Assembly: GCF_024972775.1 (NCBI RefSeq)
Contig: NZ_CP092282.1
Span: 3,683,525-3,747,524, forward strand
DNA: 64,000 bases
Direction: 5' to 3'
Origin: Dehalobacter sp. DCM
Lineage (GTDB): Bacteria; Bacillota; Desulfitobacteriia; Desulfitobacteriales; Syntrophobotulaceae
Each line of letters starts with the position of its first letter. The first letter of the stretch is position 1. A model generated the notes under the pieces. The model did no database searches. It saw only the letters and a program-made list of their open reading frames with translations, and had not been told where the DNA came from. The position numbers were made by a program, and so were the translations under genes. Of the stretch, positions 15,853 to 24,440 are shown piece after piece.

Positions 15853-16065
15853 ATGCCCATGGACGTATGTCAAACATTAGCACTGATGATATCCTTTGGA
15901 ACATTAGTGGATATGATACTTTCGTTCCAAACACGAAAAATAGACCGCTCCTACAGAATGGATAACGGTCTATCCGTATTCATTAGTCGACCGCCCTTAA
16001 AGCGGCTGTTGCGGGGAATCATGTTAGAGCATGATTCCTCTCTGTTCTATTATATACCATGTTGA
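15853..16065 (+). CDS. Holin-like toxin with frameshifted, extended C-terminus (70 aa)
   Basis: The first 29 codons match the family (MPMDVCQTLALMISFGTLVD, then MILSFQTRK). One extra base relative to the intact copy, in the run before TAGACCG, removes the normal stop. The frame then runs through the terminator and antitoxin region for 41 more codons. The added tail is basic (RPPLKRLLRG) and has no counterpart in the family. The RBS hairpin is partly kept (CCTCC...GGAGG), but the GGGCGGTCGG leader is lost. I think this copy is decaying; an extended functional peptide is possible but less likely. Confidence 0.55.
   Translation: MPMDVCQTLALMISFGTLVDMILSFQTRKIDRSYRMDNGLSVFISRPPLKRLLRGIMLEHDSSLFYYIPC
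15939..16042 (-). ncRNA. Antisense RNA of the second toxin module
   Basis: The minus-strand -10 (TATAAT, rc of 16049-16054), 5' hairpin (16015-16038) and AATAGACCG stem (15939-15973) are kept relative to the intact module. Expression would therefore still be plausible although the toxin frame is altered. Ends are estimates. Confidence 0.4.
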
Positions 16066-16156
16066 AGTTAAAATACATAGCTGTAATTTATGTAAAACAC
16101 ATGATGAATGAGCCCTTTTCTTTATAAACCTAAGGATAGAGAATTACGTGACTTTG

Positions 16157-17746
16157 CTACTTCCCGGTCCGCAGCACGGGCATATCCATCCGGTGCAAAA
16201 TGCCTTTGGACAGCGCGAAGCACACGAGTGCCGCCAGCAATTCCCATAGGGCCAGTACTCCAAGTCCGATCAGCACGCCGTTCACTGCGATCTTACTGCC
16301 GATGACAAAGGCGGCAATCAGACCGGGCAGCATGATCACGATCACAGCAAGGGTGTAAATGAAAATCAGGAACCCTGCGCTGATGTCTGCGCCCGTCCAG
16401 CGCAAAGAAAGATAGTTGATGCCCAGAAGTAAAAATGAAAACAGGGTGAAAACCACAATGGCCGCGACAATCAGCCCGACAGAATCCCCCATGATCAGGC
16501 CCGCGATGCCGAAAACAGCCACACTTTCCACCAGTACCTTAAAGGCGATTTCCAGGTTGCTCCAGACGATTTTCCGGAAAGAGCTTGCCGGAATCAGGTA
16601 GATATAATGCATATAAAGCTCTTTCAAGCCGCGCCCCGTTCCGATCAGAAAAATCTGCATCCACATCAGGATTTGCAGCAAAATAAAGGTTCCCTCGTCC
16701 TGACTGCGAATAAACAGCGAAAACAGCGCCGCGCCGGCTACTATCAAAATGGACGACATTCTCCACAAACCGAGACGGTTAGCCCGAAAGGATTCCCGCA
16801 GGTGCTTATAAAATAGGGTACTGGGTCCCAGACCGCTGATACCGGTTTTCGCAACCTTTACTTTCTTTGTGGATAATGCTTCGGTGTTGATCTGTCCTTC
16901 TGCCAGAACGCGCTTTTTCTCAAATGCGGTTTCTGTCGCAACCAGGACATCTTCATAATAATCGGGGTTGCTCAAGGCGATATAGAGCATTAAGAGCGCT
17001 CCGGACAGCACCAGCAGCCCCAAAAACAGGAAGCCGGTTCCCAGATCCCCGGATATCAGGGCGACTGTACCTGTTGATGCCCAGCCGGCGATCGGCGTCC
17101 AAGCGGAAAGCGACGAACCCAGCGTGTTTTCCAGCGCCGCCAGCAGATCCCCTGTGCTGACCAACTGGATGCCCGCATAAACAAGCAGTGGCAGAAAAGC
17201 CAGAACGGCAAACAGCCGGACCGCCCGCTTCCGCGCCGGTTTGCCGTTGGTCAGGCTGTAGATCAGCAACGACAGGACTTGGAGCATACCAACAGCCAGG
17301 ATAAAACCCAGCAGTACCAGGAGCACCCCATTAAAGCCGACCCCGAAGCCCTGGTTTAAGGAATTGCTTTGGAACAGGATAAAAAAGCCTGCCCAGAAAG
17401 ACATTTTCGCCATGCGCACGATACCGTACATCAGGATCGTCCGGGGACTGACCGGTGAAACGAAAAGTAAATTGACATCGTTCATGTCGAAAATAACATC
17501 CCCGTTGGCTAAGCCCTTTTGGATGGCGATCACCACAAAAAGCAGGATGAGCAGGAATAGGATGCCCTTGAGCCAGATAAGATCAAGGGACCCGACCGTG
17601 CTTTGCTTAGTGAATAAGGATACGAGAAAAATTCCGCCAATGCCGGCGATCACCAGCAGCCATAGCACCAGCTTGGCCGGCTTCCGCAGCAGCTCCAGCA
17701 GTCTGTTCTTGGCGCTTTTTACCAGCAAATAAACAAGACTGTTCAT
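16157..17746 (-). CDS. Putative ABC exporter membrane protein (529 aa)
   Basis: The protein has about twelve hydrophobic segments arranged in two halves. Its N-terminus (SAKNRLLELLRKPAKLVLWL) is typical of the putative ABC exporter family of Firmicutes, whose members work with a dedicated ATPase. Between the halves is a hydrophilic loop of about 60 residues (about 270-330). It overlaps the upstream ATPase gene by four bases (ATGA). No substrate can be inferred. Confidence 0.8.
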   Translation of the reverse strand: MNSLVYLLVKSAKNRLLELLRKPAKLVLWLLVIAGIGGIFLVSLFTKQSTVGSLDLIWLKGILFLLILLFVVIAIQKGLANGDVIFDMNDVNLLFVSPVSPRTILMYGIVRMAKMSFWAGFFILFQSNSLNQGFGVGFNGVLLVLLGFILAVGMLQVLSLLIYSLTNGKPARKRAVRLFAVLAFLPLLVYAGIQLVSTGDLLAALENTLGSSLSAWTPIAGWASTGTVALISGDLGTGFLFLGLLVLSGALLMLYIALSNPDYYEDVLVATETAFEKKRVLAEGQINTEALSTKKVKVAKTGISGLGPSTLFYKHLRESFRANRLGLWRMSSILIVAGAALFSLFIRSQDEGTFILLQILMWMQIFLIGTGRGLKELYMHYIYLIPASSFRKIVWSNLEIAFKVLVESVAVFGIAGLIMGDSVGLIVAAIVVFTLFSFLLLGINYLSLRWTGADISAGFLIFIYTLAVIVIMLPGLIAAFVIGSKIAVNGVLIGLGVLALWELLAALVCFALSKGILHRMDMPVLRTGK

Positions 17747-18456
17747 GGCTTATCCTCCTGGTTTTTCCCTTCCGTGATGCTGAAATAAACGTCCTCAAGC
17801 CGTTGTCCGGCTGCGATGTCCGCACGGCGGCATACCCGCGCAATCCGACCTTTGACCATGATGTAGGTGACATCCCAGTTTTCCTCCAGGCTTTCGATCA
17901 TATGGGTACTGACAAGCAGAGCGCAGCCGCTGTCCCGCAGCTCCGCCATTACAGCTTTCAGTTCCCGGATCCCATGGGGGTCCAGACCGACCAGCGGTTC
18001 ATCCAGAATAACCGCCTTGGGCTGGGGCAGGAGCGCACAGCAGACACTGACCTTTTGCTGCATGCCTTTTGATAGCTCTTTACCCAGCTTCATTTTTTTA
18101 TCGTCCAGCTCAAAGCGGCGAAGCAAGGCCTCCCCTCTTTCCTTCCAAGCCACCAACCGGTAGGCTTTGGCGATGAACTCCAGGTGTTCCGCCACGGTCA
18201 GCATCGGGTACAGCACGGGGAACTCCGGCACATAGCCTAATAACCGTTTCGCCTCCACCGTATGATTCTTATGCCCGCCGATAGTAATGCTGCCTTGGAA
18301 ACGCAGCAGGCCGCAAACCGATTTGATCAGGGTTGATTTACCCGCACCGTTGGGGCCGAGCAATACCGCCAGCTCGCCGGAGCCCACGGACAGGTTAATA
18401 TTGTCATTGGCCGCCAGTTTGCCGTATTTTTTAGTCATGTTTCGGACGTCGATCAT
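17743..18456 (-). CDS. ABC transporter ATP-binding protein
   Basis: This 237-aa ATPase has a canonical Walker A (LLGPNGAGKSTL, about residues 33-44), a Q-loop, signature LSKGMQQKVSVC, Walker B AVILDEPLVGLD and H-loop STH. AAAGGAG precedes the ATG. It pairs with the overlapping 529-aa membrane protein to form an exporter. It is transcribed away from the carbonic anhydrase gene; the 18457-18666 divergent region holds no element I can define. Confidence 0.92.
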   Translation of the reverse strand: MIDVRNMTKKYGKLAANDNINLSVGSGELAVLLGPNGAGKSTLIKSVCGLLRFQGSITIGGHKNHTVEAKRLLGYVPEFPVLYPMLTVAEHLEFIAKAYRLVAWKERGEALLRRFELDDKKMKLGKELSKGMQQKVSVCCALLPQPKAVILDEPLVGLDPHGIRELKAVMAELRDSGCALLVSTHMIESLEENWDVTYIMVKGRIARVCRRADIAAGQRLEDVYFSITEGKNQEDKP

Positions 18457-18666
18457 CGCTAAATCTCCTTTACTGCCATAGATACGTTCGTTTATAATTC
18501 TCTATCCTTGGGCATATCCCTTTTTTAGTACTGTATATAAATCCAGAAAATGACATCTTATTTGCTGTAATGATAGTAGTCTCGTCAAACTCTGGGAATA
18601 ATAAGGATGATAGTCATTTTCCGTTTCTACAGGCTAAAACGTTATAAAGGAGTAGCATCACAATCT

Positions 18667-19380
18667 ATGATTCATCGCAAAGTTTACCAAATGGTTATCT
18701 TTATCTGTCTGATCGTATTGCCAACAGCCCTGATGTCTGCCGGCTGCAGCAACGCAACCCCGATGTCCAGCGCCATCTATTCACGAACCCCCAACATTGA
18801 CACAGCGGAGGAGTCCAAACAATTACTGAGGGAAGGGAATCAGCGCTTTGTATCCGGAAACGTTCTGAATGATGATTTAAGCCTGGACAAGCGAACAGAA
18901 CTTTCCGAGTACGGTCAGCATCCCTTTGCCGTGATCGTAAGTTGTTCCGATTCGCGCGTTCCTCCGGAAATTTTATTCGATCAATCCCTGGGCGATCTAT
19001 TTGTCATCCGCAATGCAGGTAACGTGATCGACGCAATTAGCCTCGGAAGTATCGAATACGCTGCCGAGCACTTAGAGACCCCGCTCATCCTGGTCTTAGG
19101 CCATGAGAATTGCGGGGCAGTGAAAGCCGTCGTTGACGGGATCGAAGCTCAAGGAAATCTGCCTGCAATCCTAAAAAAAATCCAGCCCGCTTATGAAAAA
19201 GCCAAGCTGGACACACTGGATCAATCGGATCTGTATGAAAAATGCGCAGAAGAAAACGTACACCAATCGATTGCTGAGATCCGGGAAAGTACCATTATCC
19301 AGCATTTAGAGCACGAAAAAAAGCTGGAGATCATCGGGGGTAAATATAATCTACAAACCGGTGAGGTTTACTTCTTCTAA
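18667..19380 (+). CDS. Beta-class carbonic anhydrase with lipoprotein-type signal
   Basis: The enzyme interconverts CO2 and bicarbonate. Zinc ligands are C93 (in SCSDSRVP), H146 and C149 (in GHENCGAV), and the Asp95-Arg97 dyad is present. All are intact. The N-terminus has a hydrophobic segment ending in LMSAGC, which suggests export and lipid anchoring at Cys26, although Ser at -3 is a weak lipobox. Most beta-class enzymes are cytoplasmic, so this location is notable. I take ATG 18667; AAGGAG lies 14 nt before it, a rather long gap, and no better start is seen. It is monocistronic; a weak hairpin (19421-19437) follows. Confidence 0.88.
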   Translation: MIHRKVYQMVIFICLIVLPTALMSAGCSNATPMSSAIYSRTPNIDTAEESKQLLREGNQRFVSGNVLNDDLSLDKRTELSEYGQHPFAVIVSCSDSRVPPEILFDQSLGDLFVIRNAGNVIDAISLGSIEYAAEHLETPLILVLGHENCGAVKAVVDGIEAQGNLPAILKKIQPAYEKAKLDTLDQSDLYEKCAEENVHQSIAEIRESTIIQHLEHEKKLEIIGGKYNLQTGEVYFF

Positions 19381-19474
19381 TCATTTTTCTAGCATTCTTA
19401 TTTGGTTTTAAGTTTCTTCCAAGCAATCTTATTGCTTTGACAACCAACGGAGGAACAAATTACAACTACATCTT

Positions 19475-20266
19475 TTATACTTGCATATCCGAATACCGTT
19501 CCAGGAAGCGGATGGTCCGTTCCTGCTTGGGTTGTCCGAATACCTCCTCCGGCGTGCCGGCTTCCACCACAACGCCGTCATCCATAAAGACAACCTTGTC
19601 TGCCACATCCCGCGCAAACTGCATTTCATGGGTGACGATCACCATGGTGGTATTTTTGTCGGCAAGTGCCCGGATAACCTTGAGTACCTCCCCCGTCAGC
19701 TCCGGATCCAGCGCGCTGGTGGGCTCGTCAAAGCAAAGCACATCCGGAGAAAGCGCCAAAGCGCGAGCAATAGCGACGCGCTGCTGCTGTCCGCCGGAAA
19801 GCTGATGAGGATACAGACTCATTTTATCCGCAAGGCCTACTTGCTGGAGAAGGCCCCGGGCTTTTGCATCGATCTCCTGTAAAATACCCTTTTTGTTTTT
19901 CTTATAATCGTCTCTTTCCTGGGCCAGAAGCTCCCCGGCCAGCTTAACATTCGCCAGTGCCGTATATTGGGGAAAAAGATTGAACGATTGAAATACAAGT
20001 CCGAAATGCAGGCGGTTTTTTCGAATGTCCTTTTCCGAAAACTGTGTACCGCTTGATGCGTCAAGCAAGGTCTCCCCGTTGACGATAATCTGTCCGCCGT
20101 CCGGCGTCTCCAAAAAGTTCAGGCAGCGCAAGAGGGTTGTTTTGCCGCTGCCGGAGGACCCGATGATAGCAATAACTTCGCCTTTTTCCAACGTGAACCC
20201 GACATCCTTTAAGACCGCGGTCTCGCCAAAGCGCTTGGAGATGTTCCTCACCTCAAGTACAGACAT
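19475..20266 (-). CDS. Polar amino-acid ABC transporter, ATP-binding protein
   Basis: The 263-aa ATPase has Walker A GSSGSGKTTLL, the signature LSGGQQQRVAIARAL, Walker B LCFDEPTSALDPE and H-loop VTHE, in the GlnQ/HisP subfamily. It has a small insertion after the Q-loop (AQERDDYKKNKKGILQEID). Its RBS is AAGGAGGGG. It is the last gene of a binding protein-permease-ATPase operon. Confidence 0.93.
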   Translation of the reverse strand: MSVLEVRNISKRFGETAVLKDVGFTLEKGEVIAIIGSSGSGKTTLLRCLNFLETPDGGQIIVNGETLLDASSGTQFSEKDIRKNRLHFGLVFQSFNLFPQYTALANVKLAGELLAQERDDYKKNKKGILQEIDAKARGLLQQVGLADKMSLYPHQLSGGQQQRVAIARALALSPDVLCFDEPTSALDPELTGEVLKVIRALADKNTTMVIVTHEMQFARDVADKVVFMDDGVVVEAGTPEEVFGQPKQERTIRFLERYSDMQV

Positions 20267-20278
20267 TTTGTCCCCTCC

Positions 20279-20938
20279 TTAAACCCGGAAATATTCGAGC
20301 TTCTTTTCCAAGCGCCCTAAGAGCAGTGTAAGAATACCGCTAAAAAGCAGGTAGTAGACACCGGTAAAAAACAGGGGCCAGATCAGGCCGTCGGACTTGA
20401 TAAAGGCCTGTCCGCTCCAGATGATCTCGTAGACCGCAATCACCCGCGCCAGCGAGGTGTCTTTCACCAAGGTAATGATTTCATTGCCCATCGGCGGGAT
20501 TATGCGCTTGATGACCTGCAGGAAGATGATCCGAAAAAAGATCTGACTCTTGGTCATCCCTAAAACCTGCCCAGCCTCATATTGTCCTTTGGGCACACCC
20601 TCAATACCGCCGCGGTAGATCTCGGAAAAATAGCAGGCATAATTGATAATGAAGGCCACCACTGCCGCCGTAAAGCGGCCGGAAGCGCCGTTGCCCCACC
20701 AGTTGTCCCCGAGAATCAGTCCCGGTCCGTAGTAGATAATCAGCAGCTGGAGCATGAGCGGTGTGCCCCGCACACACCATACGATGAATTTAACCACATA
20801 GCGTAAAGGCCGGAATTGGCTTGTGGAGCCAAAAGAAATAATCAGCCCCAGCGGGAATGCGCCAAGCAATGTTAACGCAAAAATTTCCAGAGTTTTTAAA
20901 AAGCCTTCGTTTAATGAAGCTAAAACGGTTTGGAACAT
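20279..20938 (-). CDS. Polar amino-acid ABC transporter, permease
   Basis: The 219-aa permease has about five helices and the HisM/GlnP-type inner-membrane component motif EIYRGGIEGVPKGQYEAGQV LGM near residue 112-134, which contacts the ATPase. It forms a homodimer in this importer class. It lies 12 bp before the ATPase gene and 92 bp after the binding-protein gene, with a stable hairpin between them. Confidence 0.93.
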   Translation of the reverse strand: MFQTVLASLNEGFLKTLEIFALTLLGAFPLGLIISFGSTSQFRPLRYVVKFIVWCVRGTPLMLQLLIIYYGPGLILGDNWWGNGASGRFTAAVVAFIINYACYFSEIYRGGIEGVPKGQYEAGQVLGMTKSQIFFRIIFLQVIKRIIPPMGNEIITLVKDTSLARVIAVYEIIWSGQAFIKSDGLIWPLFFTGVYYLLFSGILTLLLGRLEKKLEYFRV

Positions 20939-20972
20939 TGCAAGACCTCATCCATTGTTACTTTTCGTTGTG

Positions 20973-21004
20973 CAAAGGCAGAAAGCGAATGCTCTCTGCC
21001 TTTG
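20973..21004 (-). terminator. Intra-operon hairpin after the binding-protein gene
   Basis: CAAAGGCAG (20973-20981) and CTGCCTTTG (20996-21004) form a perfect 9-bp stem without a T-run on the minus strand. Such hairpins protect the upstream message or partly terminate, giving more binding protein than permease. Confidence 0.6.
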
Positions 21005-21030
21005 GTATATGACATTTTTTAACGTGTCGC

Positions 21031-21825
21031 TTACTGGGCGATGATGGATTCCTGTACGCCGTAGGTTTTGGCGACATTCAACATAGATTTGTCGGCATAA
21101 GCTTTGGTAAAGAATGTATTCAACTCCGCGGCCATGTCGCTTCCCTTACGGAAGCCCACGCCGTATTTTTCGGAGTTAAGGGCGACGGTGTAGGTCAGCT
21201 GGGGATAGCTGGTACCTTCACCAATCATCGCTCCGGCCATTAACAGGTCGATAACACAGGCATCAGCGGTACCGGCAGCAACTTCCATCAGCGCAGCAGA
21301 CTGGCTTTGCACTGCTGTGCTGGTATAACCCAGGTCTTTAACAACCGCTTCGCCGGCGGAGCCGGATTCCACTGCAAAGTTAAGCGCGGAGACGCTTTCC
21401 TTATCCTTATATTTATCGGCTTTCGCGGCAGGTACAACAACGACCTGGGCGTTATCGCAGTAGGCATTGGAGCAAGCCATGGCGGCCGTTACCTCGTCGG
21501 TGAGGGTCATGCCGTTCCAGACGCAGTCGATGGCTTTGGAATCAAGTTCCATAATCTTATTGTCCCAATCGATTTCCACGAATTCCACTTTGACACCCAG
21601 AGATTCCCCGAACGCTTTGGCCATATCGGCGTCAAAGCCGATCCAATTACCGCTTGCATCTTTGTAATCCATTGGCGCGAAATCGGTGATCCCAACGACA
21701 AGTGTCCCCTTATTCTTGATATACGCCATGTCCGTTTCCTCTTTGGCTGCCGGTTTTGAACAGCCGGTAAAGACGCCGGTGATGAGTAAAGCCAACACAA
21801 GCATAAGTACAGTTAATCTTTTCAT
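21031..21825 (-). CDS. Polar amino-acid ABC transporter, substrate-binding lipoprotein
   Basis: A lipoprotein signal peptide ends in VFTGC, and the mature part is a type-II periplasmic-binding domain: GTLVVGITDFAPMDYKD, FDADMAKAFGESLGV and DCVWNGMTLT are the SBP_bac_3 landmarks. It would capture an amino acid outside the cell for the downstream permease. The ligand cannot be fixed from sequence. GGGAGG precedes the ATG. It is the first gene of its operon. Confidence 0.92.
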   Translation of the reverse strand: MKRLTVLMLVLALLITGVFTGCSKPAAKEETDMAYIKNKGTLVVGITDFAPMDYKDASGNWIGFDADMAKAFGESLGVKVEFVEIDWDNKIMELDSKAIDCVWNGMTLTDEVTAAMACSNAYCDNAQVVVVPAAKADKYKDKESVSALNFAVESGSAGEAVVKDLGYTSTAVQSQSAALMEVAAGTADACVIDLLMAGAMIGEGTSYPQLTYTVALNSEKYGVGFRKGSDMAAELNTFFTKAYADKSMLNVAKTYGVQESIIAQ

Positions 21826-22086
21826 ATTTTCCTCCCATTATCCTCAAAATTCTACGCGGTGGATTGCACCGCATAGTTTCTCTCACTTTAATATGATACC
21901 TTACATTTGGGATAAAGCAATATAAAAATCTGCAATTATTTTGGAAGAGAAATCCAGTAGTATTTTATTAATGGTAAAATTTATGAAGCCCAAAATATGA
22001 ACTTCTATGATAAACTAAAACTTATTGTGAATATAGATGCAATGAAACTGATTTTATACCTTTCTAAACAGAAAAAGGGGGCAGCT

Positions 22087-23706
22087 ATGAACTGTCGTAA
22101 AATTACTTATACTATTTCAGCAGTATTACTCATAACCTTTTTGACAACAACAGCGCTTCCATCTTTGGCAAATGCCGACATCAATCCGCGACTCTCTGGA
22201 TCAAATAGATATGAAACCTCAACCGCTATTGCCAGCCAATTTTCCAATCAAATTCTTTACAATGTGGTTCTGGTTTCCGGAAACGACTTTCCTGACGCCC
22301 TGTCAATCAGTGTCTTGGCACAGAAATTGAATGCGCCTGTCTTATTAGTCGATAGCCATATACAGACTTCTAGAGACGCCTTGGCATATATTGAATCGCA
22401 TTTACAAGCGCAAGGTACGGTTTATATTGCAGGCGGACAAGAAGCAATAGGCACTGACTTCGACAGCTATTTAAAGGGTAAAGGCTATCAGTTCAAGCGG
22501 TTTGACGGTGTGGACAGGTATGATACTAACCGGTTAATTATTGATGCGTTAAATTCCACCGATCAGACAGTGTTTATTGCCAGCGGCGAAAATTTCCCCG
22601 ACGCGTTAAGCGTTTCGAGCTTCGCCAGCCATACAGATTCACCCATTCTTTTAGTAAAGGCTGATCGTATCCCGCAGCCGGTCATCGATTATTTGCACAG
22701 CAGACAACCCTTACAGGTTTATATTGCCGGTGGCCCCGGTGTTGTATCAGGTGCTGTGGAAAATCAAATCAAATCAATACTACCGAATGCTGTCATTACC
22801 AGATTTGCCGGCCAGGATAGATATGAGACGGCTTCAATGATCTATGGCAAATTTGCGGAAAACCCTAAGACAATCTATCTTGCGTCCGGTGATAATTATC
22901 CCGATGCTCTTTCGGGTACTGTACTCGCCGGTCAAAACGGTGATCCGATTTTACTCGTTGATCCGTCTTCGCCATTGGTACCAAACAGCATCGCTGCCTA
23001 TCTAATGCAATTATATGAAAATGGTATCGTTCCAAGTATCACCGCTTTCGGAGGAACGGGCGCTGTTCCGGACGAAGTTGTCAATAATGCTCAAAATCTT
23101 TTGAACGGCTATAGTCAATCGCCTTTATTTAATATTACGACGATTGATCCCAGGCTGAATTTCGGAGGTAAAGACATTATCCCGCTGCCCGACCAAAATT
23201 ATTGGTTTAGTATCAACAGTTACAAATTTCATTATCTGTATAGCACTTTCCATTCATCGCTGCACTATGAACTGTATCATTACATGCTCAATGTGGATAA
23301 TGCGGTTTCTGTTCATAATCGCGCCATTGCTCTTCACTCCGGAATAATCGAGGATAACTGTGTTTACTTTCAAGCCGAAGTATTGAGAAGAATGGGTTTT
23401 AATATTAAAAATTCGATGGCTAATGTAAAGGACTTTAGTAATTTGTTACCTATGTTAGGGTTTAAAAAAGGTGCGAATATATACAATTTAAAACCTGGAG
23501 ATATCGTTTTTACTGAGGGGTATACCCATACGTATACATTTATGGGTTGGGTCAATCCCGGAAAACAGGATTATGCCTATGTCGTTGATAATCAGGCAAG
23601 ATTATTTTATGGTCAAGTCTACCATGTGCGAAAAGTCGATACCTATGACCCGGTACAAGAAACTGATGCTATGGCGTTTTTTATGTATTATTCAGATGGC
23701 GCATAA
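22087..23706 (+). CDS. Secreted cell-wall-binding protein with three CWB2 repeats and a papain-like C-terminal domain
   Basis: The start at ATG 22087 follows AAGGGGGC and a signal peptide (cleavage near residue 33, SLANA). Three cell-wall-binding type 2 repeats begin at residues 35 (RLSGSNRYET), 138 (RFDGVDRYDT) and 239 (RFAGQDRYET); in other Firmicutes these anchor proteins to secondary wall polymers. The last 190 residues are different. They contain C425 in NCVYFQAEVLRRMG, H481 in YTHTYTFMGW and D501/N502 in VVDNQ. This order and spacing fit an NlpC/P60 or CHAP-like cysteine peptidase or amidase. The enzymatic call is inference. The region 21826-22086 upstream holds no clear site. Confidence 0.8.
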   Translation: MNCRKITYTISAVLLITFLTTTALPSLANADINPRLSGSNRYETSTAIASQFSNQILYNVVLVSGNDFPDALSISVLAQKLNAPVLLVDSHIQTSRDALAYIESHLQAQGTVYIAGGQEAIGTDFDSYLKGKGYQFKRFDGVDRYDTNRLIIDALNSTDQTVFIASGENFPDALSVSSFASHTDSPILLVKADRIPQPVIDYLHSRQPLQVYIAGGPGVVSGAVENQIKSILPNAVITRFAGQDRYETASMIYGKFAENPKTIYLASGDNYPDALSGTVLAGQNGDPILLVDPSSPLVPNSIAAYLMQLYENGIVPSITAFGGTGAVPDEVVNNAQNLLNGYSQSPLFNITTIDPRLNFGGKDIIPLPDQNYWFSINSYKFHYLYSTFHSSLHYELYHYMLNVDNAVSVHNRAIALHSGIIEDNCVYFQAEVLRRMGFNIKNSMANVKDFSNLLPMLGFKKGANIYNLKPGDIVFTEGYTHTYTFMGWVNPGKQDYAYVVDNQARLFYGQVYHVRKVDTYDPVQETDAMAFFMYYSDGA

Positions 23707-23772
23707 TGTCAGAATTCTTTCATTGATACAATCCTAGAAGTTAGGTAAATATGGATGCCGATGTTTATTAAC

Positions 23773-24429
23773 TCATTTGGGTAAATTACTAATCGCTTGG
23801 TTTGAGCCAATAACAACTAAAATATCGCCTTGCTTAATAAGGGCATCTGCACCAGGGGCTGCATTTATTTCTTCTGCACTTTTAATGGCAATTACACTTA
23901 CACGATATTTAGCTCGCAGGTTTAATTTTCCTATGGTATTATCCACAAATTCCTGAGGAGCAAAAACTTCTACAATGCTATAATCCGGAGACAATTCAAT
24001 ATAATCTAATAAATCGTTAACGGACGTAAGATTATGTGCCACCCGTATACCCATATCACGTTCAGGGTAGATAACCCGATCCACTCCTATCTTTTCTAAA
24101 ACCCTGCCATGCAGTGCATCTTTCGCTTTAGCAACAACTTTCTGTACCCCAAGTTCTTTAAGCATTACAGATACTAAAATATTTGATTGAATATCATCAC
24201 CAATCGCGACAATGGCAACATCAAAATTTCGGATACCTAATCTTTTCAAAGCCTCTTCGTCTCTAGCATCTAATTGGACAGCATGGGTAACTTGATTAGC
24301 GATATCCTGTATTTCTTTTTCCGAATTATCAATGACTAATACTTCATAACCAAGCTTATACAAGGAAGTAGCCACACTATGCCCAAAACGTCCAATCCCA
24401 ATGACGACAAACTGTTTATTCTTTTTCAT
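23773..24429 (-). CDS. ktrA: Potassium channel regulatory subunit KtrA/TrkA type
   Basis: An RCK domain with a Rossmann fold (GIGRFGHSVATSLYKLGYEV, acidic D at the end of beta-2) binds nucleotides (ATP/ADP in KtrA). A C-terminal RCK_C domain (about residues 140-218) is the known c-di-AMP-binding region in Firmicute homologs. It forms an octameric ring under the KtrB channel dimer. It lies 11 bp after ktrB in the same operon. Confidence 0.92.
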   Translation of the reverse strand: MKKNKQFVVIGIGRFGHSVATSLYKLGYEVLVIDNSEKEIQDIANQVTHAVQLDARDEEALKRLGIRNFDVAIVAIGDDIQSNILVSVMLKELGVQKVVAKAKDALHGRVLEKIGVDRVIYPERDMGIRVAHNLTSVNDLLDYIELSPDYSIVEVFAPQEFVDNTIGKLNLRAKYRVSVIAIKSAEEINAAPGADALIKQGDILVVIGSNQAISNLPK

Positions 24430-24440
24430 CTTGCTTGCTC

